Origin: G963676655 sp963678305
GTDB lineage: Bacteria > Verrucomicrobiota > Lentisphaeria > Victivallales > Victivallaceae
Direction of reading: 5' to 3'
Length of the DNA stretch: 64,000 bases
NCBI GenBank assembly: GCA_963678305.2
Contig: CAXXVV010000014.1
Span: 124,001-188,000, forward strand
The position numbers and the translations under genes were made by a program. The notes beneath the pieces were generated by a model, which made no database searches, was not told the DNA's origin, and saw only the letters and a program-made list of their open reading frames with translations. Shown in pieces: positions 1 through 8,824 of this stretch. How positions within the stretch are numbered: position 1 is the stretch's first letter; each line of letters starts with the position of its first letter.

Positions 1-2
1 GA

Positions 3-275
3 GAACAGCAACTTGAAGAGATTATCAGCGAGAACGGCGTCTGGGCTGACTCGGATAAGGAAAGAGCAGCTATCATTAAACAGGGATTTGCCGAAGACAC
101 TGAAAAAAACAGTATTTACGCCCTCGCGTTCCCGGTATTTTCAAGTGACGGCGATTTATTGGGATCACTGGGATGCTACGCCCCGGCATTTCGATGCGAC
201 CGTGAACAACAGCAGCTAATTGCCGCTGAAATGAAAGAATCCATCGCTAAAATAACTAATATTTTAGCCGATTGA
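3..275 (+). CDS. IclR-family transcriptional regulator, C-terminal fragment
   Basis: The frame is open from the left edge of the window to a TGA at 273-275 and encodes 90 residues, so the start lies outside. The segment IYALAFPVFSSDGDLLGSLG followed by CYAPAF has the usual form of the last strands of an IclR effector-binding domain (an 'aPvfd..g..vaalsv.gp' pattern), and the helix that ends the protein follows. The N-terminal winged helix is not in the window. It sits 65 bp upstream of the Fe-S protein gene on the same strand, with a 25-bp inverted repeat between them, so it may regulate that gene. The family call rests on this one block. Confidence 0.7.
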   Translation, partial: EQQLEEIISENGVWADSDKERAAIIKQGFAEDTEKNSIYALAFPVFSSDGDLLGSLGCYAPAFRCDREQQQLIAAEMKESIAKITNILAD

Positions 276-287
276 TCAAATTATAGC

Positions 288-312
288 ATGCATACATAAT
301 TAGTGTATGCAT
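288..312. promoter_or_regulatory. Inverted repeat between IclR fragment and Fe-S gene, candidate operator
   Basis: A perfect 9-bp inverted repeat (arms ATGCATACA at 288-296 and TGTATGCAT at 304-312, 7-bp AT-rich centre) lies in the 65-bp gap before the Fe-S protein start. There is no T-run after it, so it is not a typical terminator. Its place just upstream of the downstream gene's ribosome binding site suggests a repressor site, possibly for the IclR protein. That link is inference. Confidence 0.4.
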
Positions 313-340
313 AACCCTTAATTAAACGAGGAAACAAAAA

Positions 341-2686
341 ATGGATCGGGTAGTAACCGAAAAAGTACGAGCCGAAATCTTGAACTTTGGCATGGACATG
401 GTGGGCTTTGCGCCGGTTTCACGCTGGAAAAACGCGCCTTATCTGCTGAGTCCGCCGGCAATTCTGCCGGAAGCGAAGACCGTGGTTGTCGGCGCAATCC
501 ACATCACCGACACCTGGTGTGAAATGGGCGGAGAACCGGAGCCGCAGGACGTCAGCCCCGGCGGTTGGAAAGACCAGAACGGCCTGATGGACCGTACCGC
601 TTATCGCGTAGTCAGAATGCTGAATGACAACGGCTACCAGGCGATCGCCGTCGCCAGTTCCAATATCTGGCGTTATCGCGAGTATGAAGGTATACCCAGC
701 CTGTTTGCCCCGGATTTATCGCACATCCATGCCGCAACCGCGGCGGGGCTGGCGGAGATCGGCTGGTGCGGACTGGCTATCACGCCGGAATTCGGCAGTC
801 GCTGCCGTTTCATTTCAATCGTTACAGACGCGGAACTTATACCAACGCCGATGTATGACGGGCCTCAACTATGCGATATGTGCGGGGAATGCATCAAGCA
901 TTGCCCCAGCCTGGCGATGAACAAAGATTTCAATACCCAGAAACCGCATGTTGTTGAGATTGGCGGCAAGACCTTTAAATACGCGAACAAGAATATCTGG
1001 CGCTGCGCCTGGGCCGAACACTTCAACCTTGACCTTAATTCAAATACCCTTAAGGATGTCGACCACATCGATGAAAAAGTCATTCTCGCTGAACTGGATA
1101 AAAAGGGCATACGGGGACATGAACGCGGCGTCTGTCAGAAGGTCTGCGTGCCACCGCATCTGCGGTCCGATAAACCAAGTTTCGGGCGTCCCGACAAATT
1201 AATCGCTCAGAACCGGATCAATAAACGCTATCCGGAAAATATGCCGACACTGCGCAAACTGCGTGACGACATCGCGGCCAAGGCGGTACATTTCGGGGCC
1301 GATCTGGTGAGTGTTGCGCCATTGCAACCGGAAACCGAAGCAGGCAAAACCGCGTTAAAAGAAGCTCCAGGGGTAAAAACCGTAATCGCATTCGCGTTTC
1401 ACACTCCACCTGAATTCAATGCCGATAAGATTATTCAGGAAGGCAAAGAGATATATGGGTTTCATACGCGGGAAAAAATCCATCAGATAATGCTGCGGCT
1501 TTGCCGGATGATCGAAGACTGCGGCTATATTGCCGCCGGATACAATAATACAGTTACCACCGACCAGCTTGCGGCAATGACCGCGCTCGGAGAAATTGTC
1601 AACGATAAGTTCACGACCGTTGAATTCGGCAGTGATCAGGTCGTCGGAGCGATCACTACCGACGCCCCGCTGGACACCACTCCCCCGGCAATTGCTCAGG
1701 CAGTCCATAAACCGAAGAAGCTTACCGGCAAAAGACTGCGCAGCAAACTGGAAAACCTCGCTGAGAAGAATCTGGTCAGTATGTTCGGAGTGGCCGATGC
1801 GGGTATATTTGACGCGATCAACGAAGACCTCAAAGCAAATATTGACGAAAACGAGCTCGGCTGGAATATTATTGATGATAATGCCGGCAGGACTTATCAC
1901 GGCGCGTTTATTCCGAAAATAACGCGGGAGGACATTAAACTGCGTAAACCGGAAGATTACGTCGAGGGCGCAAAGTCTGTTATTGTCCTGGGCATGCATT
2001 TTCCGGATGAACTGCTCCGAAATGCCGGACTGGAAAAAAGTATGCAGATCGGGTGTTACGGCTTCCATCAATACCGCACCACCTTTGAACTTCGGTTCGC
2101 AGCAGTTGAACTGGCCGGCATGCTGTCGGACATGGGCTATAAAACTATGGTTACGGATAATATGCTGGGCATCGGCTCCAGAGTCGACACCCCGCGCGGC
2201 AAACACCCTGACGCCAGAAGCGGCGCACTTGAAGCGGTCGCGGCCGGACTCGGCGAGATCGGCAAAAGCGGCGCGCTGCTGACCGCTGAACACGGTCCGC
2301 ATCAACGCTGTATTGTGATCGTCACTGACGCCGAACTGCCGACCGACACCCTGGCCCAAGCTGCAGGATACTGCCAAGATTGTGAAATTTGTGCCGAAAA
2401 ATGTCCAATGCAAGCATTGAACGATGATTCATTCAGAATCAGGATCGGCGCTACTCAAATCGATTATCCGCAAATTCCGCGTCACCGCTGTGACTGGTCA
2501 AAACGCTACAGTCTGTGTTCAGAGGAAGGACCGGCGCTTATCGGCAACAACACCAATGTCAAAGCTCCGGAAGGTCCGATTTCTATCGAAACCCTGGCTG
2601 AGGCCTGCAAAGCCAAAGACCCGATCATGAAATCCCGTACCTGCGTACTGGAAACCTGCCTGCGGCAATGCCCGGCGGGCAACTGA
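341..2686 (+). CDS. Tandem 4Fe-4S protein of the epoxyqueuosine reductase (QueG)-like class
   Basis: This 781-residue protein is about twice the length of a QueG-type protein. It contains two copies of a module ending in a ferredoxin motif: CDMCGECIKHC (Cys178, 181, 184, 188) and CQDCEICAEKC (Cys678, 681, 684, 688), exactly 500 residues apart. Each copy is preceded by a conserved 'aaaGLaEiG..G....ehG.rcr..iivTDAeL' stretch. A middle segment, about residues 305-465, resembles the N-terminal part of the module but has no cluster cysteines. Further cysteines (GVCQKVC near 266-271, CVLETCLRQC near the end) may bind a second cluster. Such proteins are cytoplasmic redox enzymes, but tRNA epoxyqueuosine reduction cannot be assumed for this form. 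The start has a good GAGGA site. A strong terminator follows. Confidence 0.75.
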   Translation: MDRVVTEKVRAEILNFGMDMVGFAPVSRWKNAPYLLSPPAILPEAKTVVVGAIHITDTWCEMGGEPEPQDVSPGGWKDQNGLMDRTAYRVVRMLNDNGYQAIAVASSNIWRYREYEGIPSLFAPDLSHIHAATAAGLAEIGWCGLAITPEFGSRCRFISIVTDAELIPTPMYDGPQLCDMCGECIKHCPSLAMNKDFNTQKPHVVEIGGKTFKYANKNIWRCAWAEHFNLDLNSNTLKDVDHIDEKVILAELDKKGIRGHERGVCQKVCVPPHLRSDKPSFGRPDKLIAQNRINKRYPENMPTLRKLRDDIAAKAVHFGADLVSVAPLQPETEAGKTALKEAPGVKTVIAFAFHTPPEFNADKIIQEGKEIYGFHTREKIHQIMLRLCRMIEDCGYIAAGYNNTVTTDQLAAMTALGEIVNDKFTTVEFGSDQVVGAITTDAPLDTTPPAIAQAVHKPKKLTGKRLRSKLENLAEKNLVSMFGVADAGIFDAINEDLKANIDENELGWNIIDDNAGRTYHGAFIPKITREDIKLRKPEDYVEGAKSVIVLGMHFPDELLRNAGLEKSMQIGCYGFHQYRTTFELRFAAVELAGMLSDMGYKTMVTDNMLGIGSRVDTPRGKHPDARSGALEAVAAGLGEIGKSGALLTAEHGPHQRCIVIVTDAELPTDTLAQAAGYCQDCEICAEKCPMQALNDDSFRIRIGATQIDYPQIPRHRCDWSKRYSLCSEEGPALIGNNTNVKAPEGPISIETLAEACKAKDPIMKSRTCVLETCLRQCPAGN

Positions 2687-2706
2687 TTATCAATAATCAA
2701 AACACA

Positions 2707-2741
2707 AACGCCGCGTTCGCCTGCAGAACGCGGCGTTTTTT
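2707..2741 (+). terminator. Rho-independent terminator after the Fe-S gene
   Basis: A perfect 12-bp stem (AACGCCGCGTTC, 2707-2718, with GAACGCGGCGTT, 2726-2737), a 7-base loop and a run of six T residues lie 20 bp after the stop codon. Confidence 0.93.
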
Positions 2742-2807
2742 GTTGCTTGCAAAATTACTTACCGGCACATATATTCGCTTTATAAACAAGCAAACAAAAG
2801 GATCATA

Positions 2808-3017
2808 ATGCTGGAACACCACTGGGTTAAAATAGTCGGCGGAATTGTTATTTTTATCGCCGCAGTTGAAGTTTTCACCGGTTCAGCCTGGGAGAAAACC
2901 GGACTGGTTCGCCGCTGCGACAAGCCGGGAATATACTGGTTTTCCGTCATCTGCAAATTTCTTGTCGGCCTGGCAATACTCAATTTATCTTATCTCAGAG
3001 CGAAATTCGGAGCATAA
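2808..3017 (+). CDS. Small two-helix membrane protein, unknown function
   Basis: This 69-residue protein starts at an ATG preceded by AAAAGG. It has two hydrophobic stretches, about residues 7-23 (VKIVGGIVIFIAAVEVF) and 43-60 (IYWFSVICKFLVGLAILN), separated by a charged loop (WEKTGLVRRCDKPG), so it is probably an inner-membrane hairpin. It stands alone between a terminator and the convergent purine permease gene, whose stop codon is only 9 bp away. No family is recognised. A longer reading in another frame (2845-3054) overlaps it, but is less hydrophobic and lacks as good a ribosome site. Confidence 0.6.
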   Translation: MLEHHWVKIVGGIVIFIAAVEVFTGSAWEKTGLVRRCDKPGIYWFSVICKFLVGLAILNLSYLRAKFGA

Positions 3018-3026
3018 CACCTTTGG

Positions 3027-4391
3027 TCATCCGGCTTTAACCAGAATAAGGTAAAGCAGCATCAGGACCGAAAGGAAGTAGGAGAGAAAACCGATCTCTT
3101 TGCCTTTGCCGCAAAGCGCTTTCACCAGCGGATAGACAATAAAGCCCAGCATCATACCATCGGCCACGCTGCTGGTGAACGGGATTCCAACAATAATCAG
3201 GAATGACGGCAACGCCTCACTCATATCCTTCCAGTCTATATCTTTGACCGCACCCATCATGATCACCCCGACAATGACCAGCGCCGGCGCGGTCACCGGA
3301 GAAAACTCCGCAGCCATCTTGACCAACGGGGAAAAAAACAACGCCAGCAGAAAACACGTTCCGGTGACAACCGCAGTCAACCCCGTTTTGCCGCCGGCCT
3401 CGATCCCGGCCCCGCTTTCAAGGTAAGCGGTTACCGTACTGTTGCCGAACAGCGACCCGAAAATTGTCCCGGTCGCGTCGGAGGCGAAAGCCCGTTTCGG
3501 GCGCGGCAGATCGCCGTTCGGTTTACAAATCCCGGCCTGTTCGGTGAGTCCAAGCAGACAGCCCAGCGTATCAAAAACATCCATATAGAGAAAGATGATC
3601 ATCAAAGGCAGAATCTGAAAAAAATGCTTCCAGATAAGCGTAAAATTAAATTTGCAGAACACCGGCAACGCGCTGGGAGGAGCGGAAAACAAACCACTAT
3701 AATGCACTTTTCCCGTAGCCAGAGCGACAATGAGTCCGGCTCCGATCCCAATCAGCAAACTCCCCTTGATCTTACGGAATTCCAGCACCGCCGCGATTAT
3801 CAAACCAACCATAAACACCAGAGAACTCACCGAAGCGATATCCGGAGACAAATCAAAATGACCATCAGCGACCTGAACAATTTTGCCGTTTATCAATCCA
3901 AGTTCAGCAATAAACAAACCCAGGCCGACCAGAATCGCGTTTCGCATAGAACCACTGACCGCCTTCATCAACAACTGCCGGATATTCAAAAAAGAAAGAA
4001 TCGCAAATACCACCCCGGAAATAAAGACAATAGACAATCCGGCCTGCCAAAGTTCCGGAGAGCCAGGCGCAAGCCCGGTTATTCCGGCCAAAGCAACCGT
4101 AACAATGGTTACAAAGAAAAAATTCTCCCCCATACCGGGCGCCAGTGCAACCGGGTAGTTCGCAAGAATCCCCATCAGCAAAGACCCAAAAGCCGCAACC
4201 AGACACGTTGCGGTGAACAACGCTTCAGTCGGCATGCCGGTCGCGGTTCCGCTCAAAGTACCGGACAGGACTTTCGGCTGTAAAAAAATGATATAGCTCA
4301 TTGCCGCGAAAGTCGTCAATCCGGCTATGATCTCCGTCCCGAATGAACTTTTGCTTTCGGTGACTTTAAAGAATTTATCCAAAACTTGCAT
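3027..4391 (-). CDS. NCS2/AzgA-type adenine/guanine/hypoxanthine permease
   Basis: A 454-residue polytopic protein with about 12-14 hydrophobic segments. The N-terminus (FFKVTESKSSFGTEIIAGLTTF followed by AAMSYIIFLQP) and the internal NPGxxx-like and 'MDVFDTLGCLLGL' motifs are those of the AzgA/PbuG branch, which imports purine bases by proton symport. Length is normal for the family. The start lies 14 bp after the stop codon of the response regulator on the same strand, so kinase, regulator and permease are probably one transcript. That suggests the two-component system responds to purine or nitrogen supply, which is inference. Confidence 0.88.
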   Translation of the reverse strand: MQVLDKFFKVTESKSSFGTEIIAGLTTFAAMSYIIFLQPKVLSGTLSGTATGMPTEALFTATCLVAAFGSLLMGILANYPVALAPGMGENFFFVTIVTVALAGITGLAPGSPELWQAGLSIVFISGVVFAILSFLNIRQLLMKAVSGSMRNAILVGLGLFIAELGLINGKIVQVADGHFDLSPDIASVSSLVFMVGLIIAAVLEFRKIKGSLLIGIGAGLIVALATGKVHYSGLFSAPPSALPVFCKFNFTLIWKHFFQILPLMIIFLYMDVFDTLGCLLGLTEQAGICKPNGDLPRPKRAFASDATGTIFGSLFGNSTVTAYLESGAGIEAGGKTGLTAVVTGTCFLLALFFSPLVKMAAEFSPVTAPALVIVGVIMMGAVKDIDWKDMSEALPSFLIIVGIPFTSSVADGMMLGFIVYPLVKALCGKGKEIGFLSYFLSVLMLLYLILVKAG

Positions 4392-4405
4392 GTTGCGATC
4401 TTTCT

Positions 4406-5806
4406 TTAATCAATATCATACTGGTTTAATTTGCGATGCAGGGTGCGACGGCTGATTCCGAGTTTCTGAGCGGCTTTGGTGCGGTTGCCGTCACATTCAT
4501 CCAACGCCTGCTGGATCAGGTGTTTTTCATGGTGATCCAAGTTTAAATCAGGCTCCGACACTGATGTGCTCTGAATCGCTGACTCCCGTTTAGCAACCGG
4601 ATCAGGGCTGACAATGAAGCTTTCCTGATGTTTTATACTTGAGGGTATATCATCAATAGTCAACTCTTTACTCCGGCACAACACGACCATCCGTTCAATA
4701 CAGTTACGGAGCTCTCGGATATTCCCCGGCCAGGAATACTTGCATAGAATATCAACCGCTTCAGCGCTAATCCCCATCTCGCCGCGAGCGTTTTCCCGGG
4801 CAAACTCATCAATAAAAGTCTTTATCAGCAACGGGATATCACCATGACGCTTACGCAGCGGCGGCATTTGAAGCGTCACCACATCCAACCGGAAAAATAA
4901 ATCTTCCCGGAAAGTACCCTCGCGCACCATTGCCGCCAAATCGCGGTTGGTGGCGGAAATCAATCTGACATCAACCGTAATCGGTTCAACGCCGCCGACC
5001 CGTTCAAAACTTCGAGTCTCCAGCACCCGCAACAGTTTAACTTGGATCTGCGGATCAATTTCACCTATTTCATCAAGAAACAGCGTCCCGCCATCGGCAA
5101 GCTCAAAACGCCCTTTGCGAGATTCAATCGCCCCGGTGAAAGCCCCGGCTTCATGACCGAACAATTCACTTTCCAGCAGATTCGGCGGCAACGCGGCGCA
5201 ATGAACCGGAATCATCCTTCCCTCGCGTCCGCTGAGTCGATGCAATTCATTGGCAATCACTTCCTTGCCGGTCCCGCTTTCGCCTGTTATAAGCACGGTT
5301 GACCGGCTGGGAGCTATCTGCTCAACCGTGTTCATGACTTCCCGCATACAGGCGGAATTGCCGACAACCTTAACCCGAGGCGCATTACTGGATATTTTCT
5401 CCCGCAACTCCCGGTTTTCCTCTTTCAATCTGCCGGATTCGAGCAATTGATCAATTTTAACCTTGAGATGTTCAAAATTGACCGGCTTGGTTATGAAATC
5501 AGCCGCCCCGCCTTTGACGGCCCTCACCGCGGTTTCGATTGAACCGTAAGCCGTCAGGACAATGCAAGGCGGTGACGGAGTTTTCTCTCTGGTGGCGTGC
5601 AGCACACTCATACCGCCGCCGCCCGGCATCTGTAAATCCGTAAGAACCACATCAAAATCCCGACGCTCGATCAAGTTTACAGCTTCGTTTCCGTCCGCGG
5701 CCAAAGTTACGTCAAAATCCCGCCGCATCATTCGTCCCAGGACATCCCTGGTATTGCGTTCGTCATCGACAATCAGGATTGCCGGTTTTTCAGTTTTTTC
5801 ACTCAT
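4406..5806 (-). CDS. Sigma-54-dependent NtrC-family response regulator
   Basis: A 466-residue protein with the full NtrC layout. The receiver domain is at 8-122, with phospho-acceptor Asp57 in VLTDLQMP and Lys107 in TKPVN. The AAA+ domain is at about 145-385, with Walker A GESGTGKE (175-182) and the sigma-54 contact loop GAFTGA (221-226). The Fis-type helix-turn-helix is at about 425-462 (NRTKAAQKLGISRRTLHRKL). It activates transcription from -24/-12 promoters. The cognate kinase gene ends 6 bp upstream and a purine permease gene starts 14 bp downstream. No clear -24/-12 promoter was found by eye in nearby intergenic DNA. Confidence 0.95.
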   Translation of the reverse strand: MSEKTEKPAILIVDDERNTRDVLGRMMRRDFDVTLAADGNEAVNLIERRDFDVVLTDLQMPGGGGMSVLHATREKTPSPPCIVLTAYGSIETAVRAVKGGAADFITKPVNFEHLKVKIDQLLESGRLKEENRELREKISSNAPRVKVVGNSACMREVMNTVEQIAPSRSTVLITGESGTGKEVIANELHRLSGREGRMIPVHCAALPPNLLESELFGHEAGAFTGAIESRKGRFELADGGTLFLDEIGEIDPQIQVKLLRVLETRSFERVGGVEPITVDVRLISATNRDLAAMVREGTFREDLFFRLDVVTLQMPPLRKRHGDIPLLIKTFIDEFARENARGEMGISAEAVDILCKYSWPGNIRELRNCIERMVVLCRSKELTIDDIPSSIKHQESFIVSPDPVAKRESAIQSTSVSEPDLNLDHHEKHLIQQALDECDGNRTKAAQKLGISRRTLHRKLNQYDID

Positions 5807-5812
5807 TATAGA

Positions 5813-7003
5813 TCACTCCTCCATATCTTCCGTTTCTTTCTGTTTTTCAGGCGGCGGGGCAAGCACCCGCATCCGTTTTCCGTGACGAGGGAATTTTATC
5901 ATAAAAGCAGCGCCCTCGCCTTCTTCACTGTCCAATATAAGCTCGGCTCCATGTTCCCGGATAATTCTTTCGACAATCATCAATCCCAGGCCGGTCCCGG
6001 TCTGCCGTGATGTCTCGAACGGATCAAACACCCGGTGAAAATTCTCACGACTGATCCCGGTTCCGTTATCAACAAATTCCACACTGACGAAGTCTTCATC
6101 ATAATGACATTTTATTTCCAGTTCACCGCCACCGGGCATTGCCTGTACTGCGTTTTTAATAATATTGTAAAAAGCCTGCTTAAGCTGTTGAGAATCGGCC
6201 GAGATCGCCGGCAGGAATTCAGGAAAAGTACATTTGATATCGACATCCCGCGATTCCACCTCCTGCCGCATAAACTCCAGCGAACTGATGATGACATCTT
6301 TGACATCGGTTTGTTGCATATTAGGTTTTGAGGGCCGGATCGCCCGCAAAAACTGACTGATGATGCCGTCCAGTCGTTCAACTTCCGCCCGGGACGTGTT
6401 CAGCATTTCAAGGGTTTCTTCAATATCGTAATCGCCTTCCTCAAACTGCCGTTGAAGCAATTGCAAGTGCAGATAGAGACTGTTCAGCGGATTACCAATT
6501 TCATGGGCGACTCCGGCAGCAAGCTGTGATACAGCCTGCAAGGTCTCCGATTCAAGTTCCTGCTTGGAACGCTCACGGGATTCGGTTATGTCGTGCAGAA
6601 TAACTGTCGCCAACGCCGCGTCCTCTTCATGCGGTACCAGGTAAAACGTCAAATAGCGATGTTTAGGATAAAAAATCTCAAGTTCCTGACGCGACAAACG
6701 GGACCATTCACTCTCGTCTCCGCGCAAAATACGCTTCCAGTCAATATCGTGAAGAAAATTAGAAATCCGCAATCTGGACATATCATCCGGCAGCCCCAGT
6801 AATTCTTTTGCCGCGGGATTGTGATAGCGAATCTTTAATTCCCGATTGATTACCAGAACGCCTTCCCGTATAGCGTTAAAGACGGTTTCAAGGAATCCCT
6901 TCTCCCGGGCCAGATGTAGAATATACGCCTGAATGCTGCTTGAATCAATCGCATCCAAACGTTCAACCAAACGATCAAGAAAACTATTATCACGGTCCGG
7001 CAT
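5813..7003 (-). CDS. Cytosolic PAS-domain sensor histidine kinase
   Basis: This 396-residue protein has no membrane segment or signal peptide, so it should sense something inside the cell. A PAS domain lies at about 35-140 (VFNAIREGVLVINRELKIRY and onward, ending in a VILHDITE motif). A HisKA dimerisation domain follows, with His167 in AAGVAHEIGNPLNS. The HATPase_c domain is at about 270-375, with N-box NIIKNAVQAM, G1 DNGTGI and G2 TGLGLMI. It is the likely partner of the NtrC-family regulator encoded 6 bp downstream. Its start, 290 bp from the IS30 element, is probably the operon start. Confidence 0.93.
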   Translation of the reverse strand: MPDRDNSFLDRLVERLDAIDSSSIQAYILHLAREKGFLETVFNAIREGVLVINRELKIRYHNPAAKELLGLPDDMSRLRISNFLHDIDWKRILRGDESEWSRLSRQELEIFYPKHRYLTFYLVPHEEDAALATVILHDITESRERSKQELESETLQAVSQLAAGVAHEIGNPLNSLYLHLQLLQRQFEEGDYDIEETLEMLNTSRAEVERLDGIISQFLRAIRPSKPNMQQTDVKDVIISSLEFMRQEVESRDVDIKCTFPEFLPAISADSQQLKQAFYNIIKNAVQAMPGGGELEIKCHYDEDFVSVEFVDNGTGISRENFHRVFDPFETSRQTGTGLGLMIVERIIREHGAELILDSEEGEGAAFMIKFPRHGKRMRVLAPPPEKQKETEDMEE

Positions 7004-7197
7004 TTATTTATACCTCAAATTTTTTAAAAAAACAGCATAGAGACAATTTGTCACACTTGTCAGTATTTTTCAAGTAAAAAAAGACCAAGAAGATAAAAAT
7101 TTCAAGTTTCACAAAATATAATATTAAACAAACAGCTTGTTTGTTAATTATATATAAGAAACTTACATTCAACAATTTAAAAACAACAAAGGGCTAG

Positions 7198-7960
7198 ATT
7201 AAAGTCTGAAGTGCAACACCTGTTGTCAAAAAAGCGGGTTAACAGTATATTGTTTATCCGCCAAGAAAACTCAAACCAACATGGAGGTGTCGCATGAGCC
7301 AATATAAACAGTTAACCCGGGAACAAAGATACATGATATTTCGATTAAAGCAAGAGAACTTTTCAAATCGTCGTATCGCCGGATTGATCAAAGTGCATTA
7401 TTCAACGGTGTATCGAGAACTGTCCAGAAATATTCATCCTACAATCAAAGCGTATCGACCTGCAGCGGCGCACACACAAGCTACAGCCCGCAGAAAAACC
7501 TGCCGCAAGCCAACAATATTAACCCGGAAAAACCGGGGCATAATTGCCGGAAAACTTAAAAAACACTGGAGTCCGGAACAAATATCCGGCTGGTTAAAAC
7601 GCCACGACATCCTGAATATAAGTCACCAAACCATCTACAATTATATCAATAAGAATCGCGAGCAAGGAGGTGTGCTGTACAAAAATCTCAGGCGGAAAAG
7701 CCGATACCGGAAACGACGGTCTAAAAGTCCTGGAATAACTGATCGCATCTTCATCGACGAACGTCCGGACGCGGCCAACCGGAAGACCAGAATCGGCGAT
7801 TGGGAGGTCGATACCATCATCTCCAGAAGCCACCATGATGTGCTGGTCAGCATGGTTGAACGTTATTCAAAATTCACCCTGATAAGCAAAGCTGAAAGCA
7901 AACATGCATACCATGTATCACGTACCATCAGGAAGCTTAATTAAAGTCTGAAGTGCAACA
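7198..7960 (+). mobile_element. Truncated IS30-family element bounded by direct copies of one end sequence
   Basis: A 21-bp sequence (core TAAAGTCTGAAGTGCAACA) occurs at 7198-7218 upstream of the transposase and again in the same orientation at 7940-7960, where it cuts off the reading frame. An intact insertion sequence should carry inverted, not direct, terminal repeats. The remnant therefore looks like the left part of one IS30 copy fused to the left end of another, after deletion or nested insertion. No full right end is visible before nudC at 8003. Confidence 0.6.
7294..7944 (+). pseudogene. IS30-family transposase, 3'-truncated
   Basis: The 216 residues start after a GGAGGTG ribosome site and contain the IS30 N-terminal HTH (LTREQRYMIFRLKQENFSNR) and the first catalytic Asp in IGDWEVDTIIS. 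Family members run to about 320-350 residues. Here the frame ends at a TAA lying inside the repeated IS end sequence, so the second Asp (the usual 'DNGxEF' block) and the catalytic Glu are missing. It should not transpose on its own. Confidence 0.85.
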
Positions 7961-8002
7961 TGTGAGAAAAGAAGACGGCAGAAAATAAGTATTTATTCGG
8001 GA

Positions 8003-8824
8003 TTAAAATTCTCCACGCAAATAAGCGTCGATTATTTCGCGGGAAATACTTGGAGGAGATGGAATCTCCGGCATATTATCAGGAGAAAACCAGTCTGCAT
8101 GTTCTATTTCCACTCCATCGACATTGATCTCACTGCCGGCATAGTCGGCAATAAAACCAAGCATCAATGAATTCGGAAAAGGCCAACTTTGACCACCCCA
8201 GTAACGAATATTAGTGACTTCAATGCCTACCTCTTCCCGGATCTCCCGGACAACAGTCTGTTCAGGGGACTCTCCCGGTTCGATATAGCCGGCAATCAAA
8301 CTATAAAGGCCAGTTCTGAATTTATTGTTGTGAGCCAACAGAATTTTACCATCACGCAAAATAGCAGTAATTACCGCCGGATTCAACCGGGGAAAGGCCA
8401 ATGCGTCACACTCCGGACATTGCATCGCAAACTCATGTTCAGCCGGAACCAGACCGGCACCGCACACGGAACAGAAATTTTTTACCGCGCGCCATTTGGC
8501 AATTCCGGAAGCCCGGTATGGAATAAATTTTTCGTCTTCATCCGCAGCCGGTTCACTCAGCACTTCACGCAAAGGTTCAAGTTCGTAACCGGCAGGAATA
8601 TCATCTTCAATAAACCCGCATACCAAATGTACGTTTCCCTGCTTTCCAAGATAGCTTAGAGCATCGAGCGCAATAAAATCTTCAAGCGTTTTGCGGTCAG
8701 GGAACTCGGGCCAAATGCCGTTCCGGCGCAAAACGCCGTGTTCCTGGAAGAAAAAACCACGAAACGGGCCGTCAGCGTCGGAAGGCAGAAGCATTGAAAA
8801 AGCACGTTCCATGGACGAGGTCAT
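8003..8824 (-). CDS. nudC: NAD+ diphosphatase (NADH pyrophosphatase)
   Basis: A 273-residue protein with the NudC layout: a variable N-terminal domain, a zinc ribbon with Cys118, 121, 136 and 139 (FCSVCGAG, QCPECDAL), the Nudix box starting at Gly179 (GYIEPGESPEQTVVREIREE, then VGI), and the NudC signature as SWPFPNS at 213-219. It hydrolyses NAD(H) to NMN(H) plus AMP, and family members also decap NAD-capped RNA. Its ATG overlaps the TGA of the tatD gene by 4 bp, so the two are translationally coupled. Confidence 0.92.
   Translation of the reverse strand: MTSSMERAFSMLLPSDADGPFRGFFFQEHGVLRRNGIWPEFPDRKTLEDFIALDALSYLGKQGNVHLVCGFIEDDIPAGYELEPLREVLSEPAADEDEKFIPYRASGIAKWRAVKNFCSVCGAGLVPAEHEFAMQCPECDALAFPRLNPAVITAILRDGKILLAHNNKFRTGLYSLIAGYIEPGESPEQTVVREIREEVGIEVTNIRYWGGQSWPFPNSLMLGFIADYAGSEINVDGVEIEHADWFSPDNMPEIPSPPSISREIIDAYLRGEF

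Noticed and set aside
1355..2413. 352-codon open frame antisense to the Fe-S gene
   Set aside because: It overlaps the well-supported tandem Fe-S protein and has no recognisable domain.
2845..3054. Alternative frame over the small membrane protein
   Set aside because: It starts inside the 69-residue gene, runs into the end of the permease gene and lacks a ribosome site.
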